Origin: Acidobacteriota bacterium
GTDB taxonomy: Bacteria; Acidobacteriota; UBA6911; RPQK01; JADFOI01
DNA length: 7,791 bases
Reading direction: 5' to 3'
Assembly: GCA_027295745.1 (NCBI GenBank)
Contig: JAPUKI010000252.1
Coordinates: forward strand, 1 to 7,791
Shown: in pieces, positions 6,336 through 7,791 of the stretch
Numbering within the stretch: position 1 is the stretch's first letter
How the letters are laid out: each line of letters opens with the position of its first letter
Program-made: the position numbers and the translations under genes
Notes under the pieces: model-generated
Database searches by the model: none
What the model saw: the letters and a program-made list of their open reading frames with translations, nothing else
Told to the model about the DNA's origin: nothing

Positions 6336-6644
6336 ATGATTGAACCCTGGGACCAATCCAAATGGGGACCTTTGAGTGAAGAAAACCTGCGCCGTAAACT
6401 CATGGCGGAAGGTTACTCTTCGGTCGTCCGCTACCTGTACCCCATGGGGACGGTGTTTTCTGATCACACCCATTCGACGGACAAGAAAGATTCCGTCTTG
6501 GAAGGGGAGTTCTTGATCACGCTTGAGGGGAAAGAGTTTTTGCTGCACGCTGGTGATTCGATCGAGGTTTCAGCCCATAGCGTCCACAGTGCTCAGGTGG
6601 TGGGAGAGAAAGCCGTCGTCAGTCTGGATGCTGTGAAAAGCTAG
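6336..6644 (+). CDS. Small single-domain cupin protein
   Basis: 102 residues, one conserved beta-barrel cupin unit. Motif 1 is GTVFSDHTHSTDKKDSVLEG, with metal-ligand candidates His44 and His46. Motif 2 is GDSIEVSAHSVHSA, with His84. The glutamate normally found about four residues before the YVLEG strand is replaced by lysine (Lys50), so a metal site would have three histidines rather than the usual 3-His/1-Glu set. The start ATG 6336 has only a weak AGG at 6327-6329. It begins 35 bases after ispH and may be co-transcribed with it. Such small cupins have very varied roles (dioxygenase, isomerase, sensor, storage), and nothing here selects one. The fold is likely; substrate and function unknown. 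Confidence 0.8.
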   Translation: MIEPWDQSKWGPLSEENLRRKLMAEGYSSVVRYLYPMGTVFSDHTHSTDKKDSVLEGEFLITLEGKEFLLHAGDSIEVSAHSVHSAQVVGEKAVVSLDAVKS

Positions 6645-6743
6645 GGCGGGTGTAAAGGAAGTTCGGGGACAGGCCCCGAATTCGGGGAGAATTCTTGGGC
6701 CTGTCCCCGAACTCCCTGTCCCCGAACTTCCTTTACACCCGCC
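6645..6743. repeat. REP/BIME-like palindromic element of GGGGACAGGCCC type
   Basis: A 99-bp imperfect palindrome begins directly after the cupin stop. Its outer arms, 6645-6672 and 6716-6743, are exact 28-base reverse complements; the left arm begins GGCGGGTGTAAAGG and ends GGGGACAG. An inner 17-base arm (6660-6676) is also exactly complementary to 6697-6713, because the right side carries two copies of CTGTCCCCGAACT (6701-6713 and 6716-6728, 15-bp period). The centre has two small palindromes, CCCCGAATTCGGGG (6674-6687) and AGAATTCT (6688-6695). The GGGGACAGGC core resembles repeats that accompany REP-associated tyrosine (Y1/RAYT) transposases. No transposase is in the window, so mobilisation would be in trans. 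As RNA it would fold strongly and could end or protect the ispH-cupin transcript. Confidence 0.85.
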
Positions 6744-6780
6744 ACCAGAACTCTCGATGGCGATCCGGACTGCTTTCCGT

Positions 6781-6786
6781 TACAAT
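6781..6786 (+). promoter_or_regulatory. Possible -10 element just before the acyl-CoA synthetase GTG
   Basis: TACAAT matches the -10 consensus at five of six positions and would place the transcript start near 6793, two bases before GTG 6795. The hexamer at 17-bp spacing (TGGCGA, 6758-6763) is a poor -35. No Shine-Dalgarno is visible, which is compatible with a leaderless mRNA. Weak evidence. Confidence 0.25.
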
Positions 6787-6794
6787 TTTCAACC

Positions 6795-7791
6795 GTGAAG
6801 AAGCCGCCTCTTTATTCCGTTTACCCCATAAAAGACTTGCGAGATTTCTTGATTCAGGTGACGGATCGGTATAGCAGTCGGGTGGCCCTGCGAAGTAAAA
6901 AACACGGGACTTATACTTCTCTCACTTACAGTCAACTGGGTGAGCGAGTCACTGAACTGGCCACAGCTTTCTCAGAATTTGGTTTGCGAAAAGGCGATCG
7001 TGTGGCGATGCTGTCGGAAAACCGGACTGAATGGGCTGTGGCCTACCTGGCAGCGGTCACAGCGGGTTTGGTGGCTGTGCCGATTGACCGGGATCTCACT
7101 GTCCCAGAGATTTGTCACGTCCTGAATTTTTCCAAACCCAGGATCTTGGTTTGCTCAAGGCAATACGTCGATCAGATTAAGGAGTGTCGAGGTGGTATTC
7201 CCTCCCTGGAGCAGCTCATTTCCATGGAAGAGGAGAAAGAGGGAGCTGATCTGTCCTACCCGGAAGCGTTGCGAAAAGGCCAGGAGGCACTTTTGGGTGG
7301 GAGTCCCTCTTTTCAAGAGATCGGACTCAGTGCAAAAGATCCGGCCGTTATTATCTTCACTTCCGGAACCACAGGAAATTCCAAGGGTGTCATGCTGACC
7401 CACGGAAATATCGTTTCCAACGTCATGGCTACTTCTCAGTACATTTCGATTCAGGATGGCGTGCTGCTTTCGGTTCTGCCGCTGCATCACACTTACGAAT
7501 CCATGGGTGGTTTTCTGTTGGCACTTTATCAGGGGTGTAGCGTCTGTCATGCCGAGAGCCTTCGCCGCATACCCGAGAACTTAAAGGAAACAGGTGCCAC
7601 GGTCATGTTGGGTGTGCCCCTCCTTTTTGAAACTTTCTACCGGCGTATTGAAAGCGGAATCAAGCAGAAGGGACAGTCCAGGTTTCGGCTGGCCCTGGGG
7701 ATCGCTTCCATTTGTGAGCGGCTCTTCCGGTTGAACGTTCGCCGAAGGCTCTTCAAGCCAATCCATGATCAATTCGGCGGGCGTTTGCAGG
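6795..7791 (+). CDS. AMP-forming long-chain acyl-CoA synthetase-like protein, N-terminal part, 3' truncated by the window edge
   Basis: 332 codons from GTG 6795 run open to the window end. ANL-superfamily enzymes activate a carboxylate as acyl-AMP and then form a CoA thioester; long-chain members feed fatty acids into lipid synthesis or beta-oxidation. Visible blocks are LTYSQLGERVTELATAF (52-68), GDRVAMLSENRTEWAVAYLA (75-94), the P-loop IIFTSGTTGNSKGVMLTH (about 186-203) and the A4-type LPLHHTYESMGGFLLALYQG (near 222-241). Ser196 stands where proline is most common in TSGTTGxPKG; several bacterial long-chain synthetase subgroups share this, so it does not imply loss of activity. The family is usually about 600 residues, so close to half the protein is missing, including the A8/A10 motifs with the catalytic lysine. 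No ATG is available upstream in frame, and GTG starts the typical N-terminus. The gene is separated from the cupin by the palindromic element and is probably its own unit. Confidence 0.9.
   Translation, partial: MKKPPLYSVYPIKDLRDFLIQVTDRYSSRVALRSKKHGTYTSLTYSQLGERVTELATAFSEFGLRKGDRVAMLSENRTEWAVAYLAAVTAGLVAVPIDRDLTVPEICHVLNFSKPRILVCSRQYVDQIKECRGGIPSLEQLISMEEEKEGADLSYPEALRKGQEALLGGSPSFQEIGLSAKDPAVIIFTSGTTGNSKGVMLTHGNIVSNVMATSQYISIQDGVLLSVLPLHHTYESMGGFLLALYQGCSVCHAESLRRIPENLKETGATVMLGVPLLFETFYRRIESGIKQKGQSRFRLALGIASICERLFRLNVRRRLFKPIHDQFGGRLQ

Noticed and set aside
6645..6743. Ordinary Rho-independent terminator.
   Set aside because: The arms are far longer than usual, no T tract follows, and there are nested alternative pairings. 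A REP-like element fits better, though it may still affect transcript ends.
6940..7125. Small plus-strand frame inside the acyl-CoA synthetase gene.
   Set aside because: It is out of frame with the AMP-binding protein, whose motifs run continuously through this stretch.

Overview
The window is a gene-dense bacterial stretch with every supported gene on the + strand, moderate GC (mid-50s by eye) and short gaps. It is probably from a diderm bacterium. The neighbours include a CHAT protease-like protein, a secreted TPR protein with a relic gluzincin-like domain, a lipoprotein-type binding protein, heptanucleotide repeats and a GGGGACAGGCCC-type palindrome. Together these suggest Acidobacteriota or a similar environmental lineage. 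That assignment is an inference from gene style and repeats, with no marker gene to prove it.

Layout. (1) 1-2833: the C-terminal part of a CHAT-domain (caspase-like) protein, translationally coupled by a 4-base GTGA overlap to an exported 731-residue protein. That protein has TPR-like helices, a PE/PD-rich linker and a C-terminal domain that looks like a zinc metallopeptidase whose HExxH motif and downstream Glu are gone. (2) 2903-5257: a compact ABC importer of the OpuC/OsmVWX (glycine betaine/choline/carnitine) type, in the order ATPase, permease, lipoprotein binding protein. It has one permease and an ATPase without CBS domains. (3) 5252-5359: a small repeat island of two kinds of heptamer, followed by a hairpin that contains the ispH start codon. 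(4) 5353-6644: ispH, the last enzyme of the MEP isoprenoid pathway, then a small single-domain cupin. (5) 6645-6743: a 99-bp REP/BIME-like palindromic element. (6) 6795 to the window end: the N-terminal part of a long-chain acyl-CoA synthetase-like adenylating enzyme starting at GTG.

The genes form several separate units rather than one pathway. The ABC genes clearly work together: the lipoprotein captures the solute, the permease passes it and the ATPase powers import. The CHAT/TPR-pseudopeptidase pair is the least explained unit and the best candidate for something new. The non-coding DNA is also unusually structured for its length, with hairpins at the ATPase 3' end, heptamers, the ispH start hairpin and the REP-like palindrome. 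No stretch longer than 300 bases lacks a gene.
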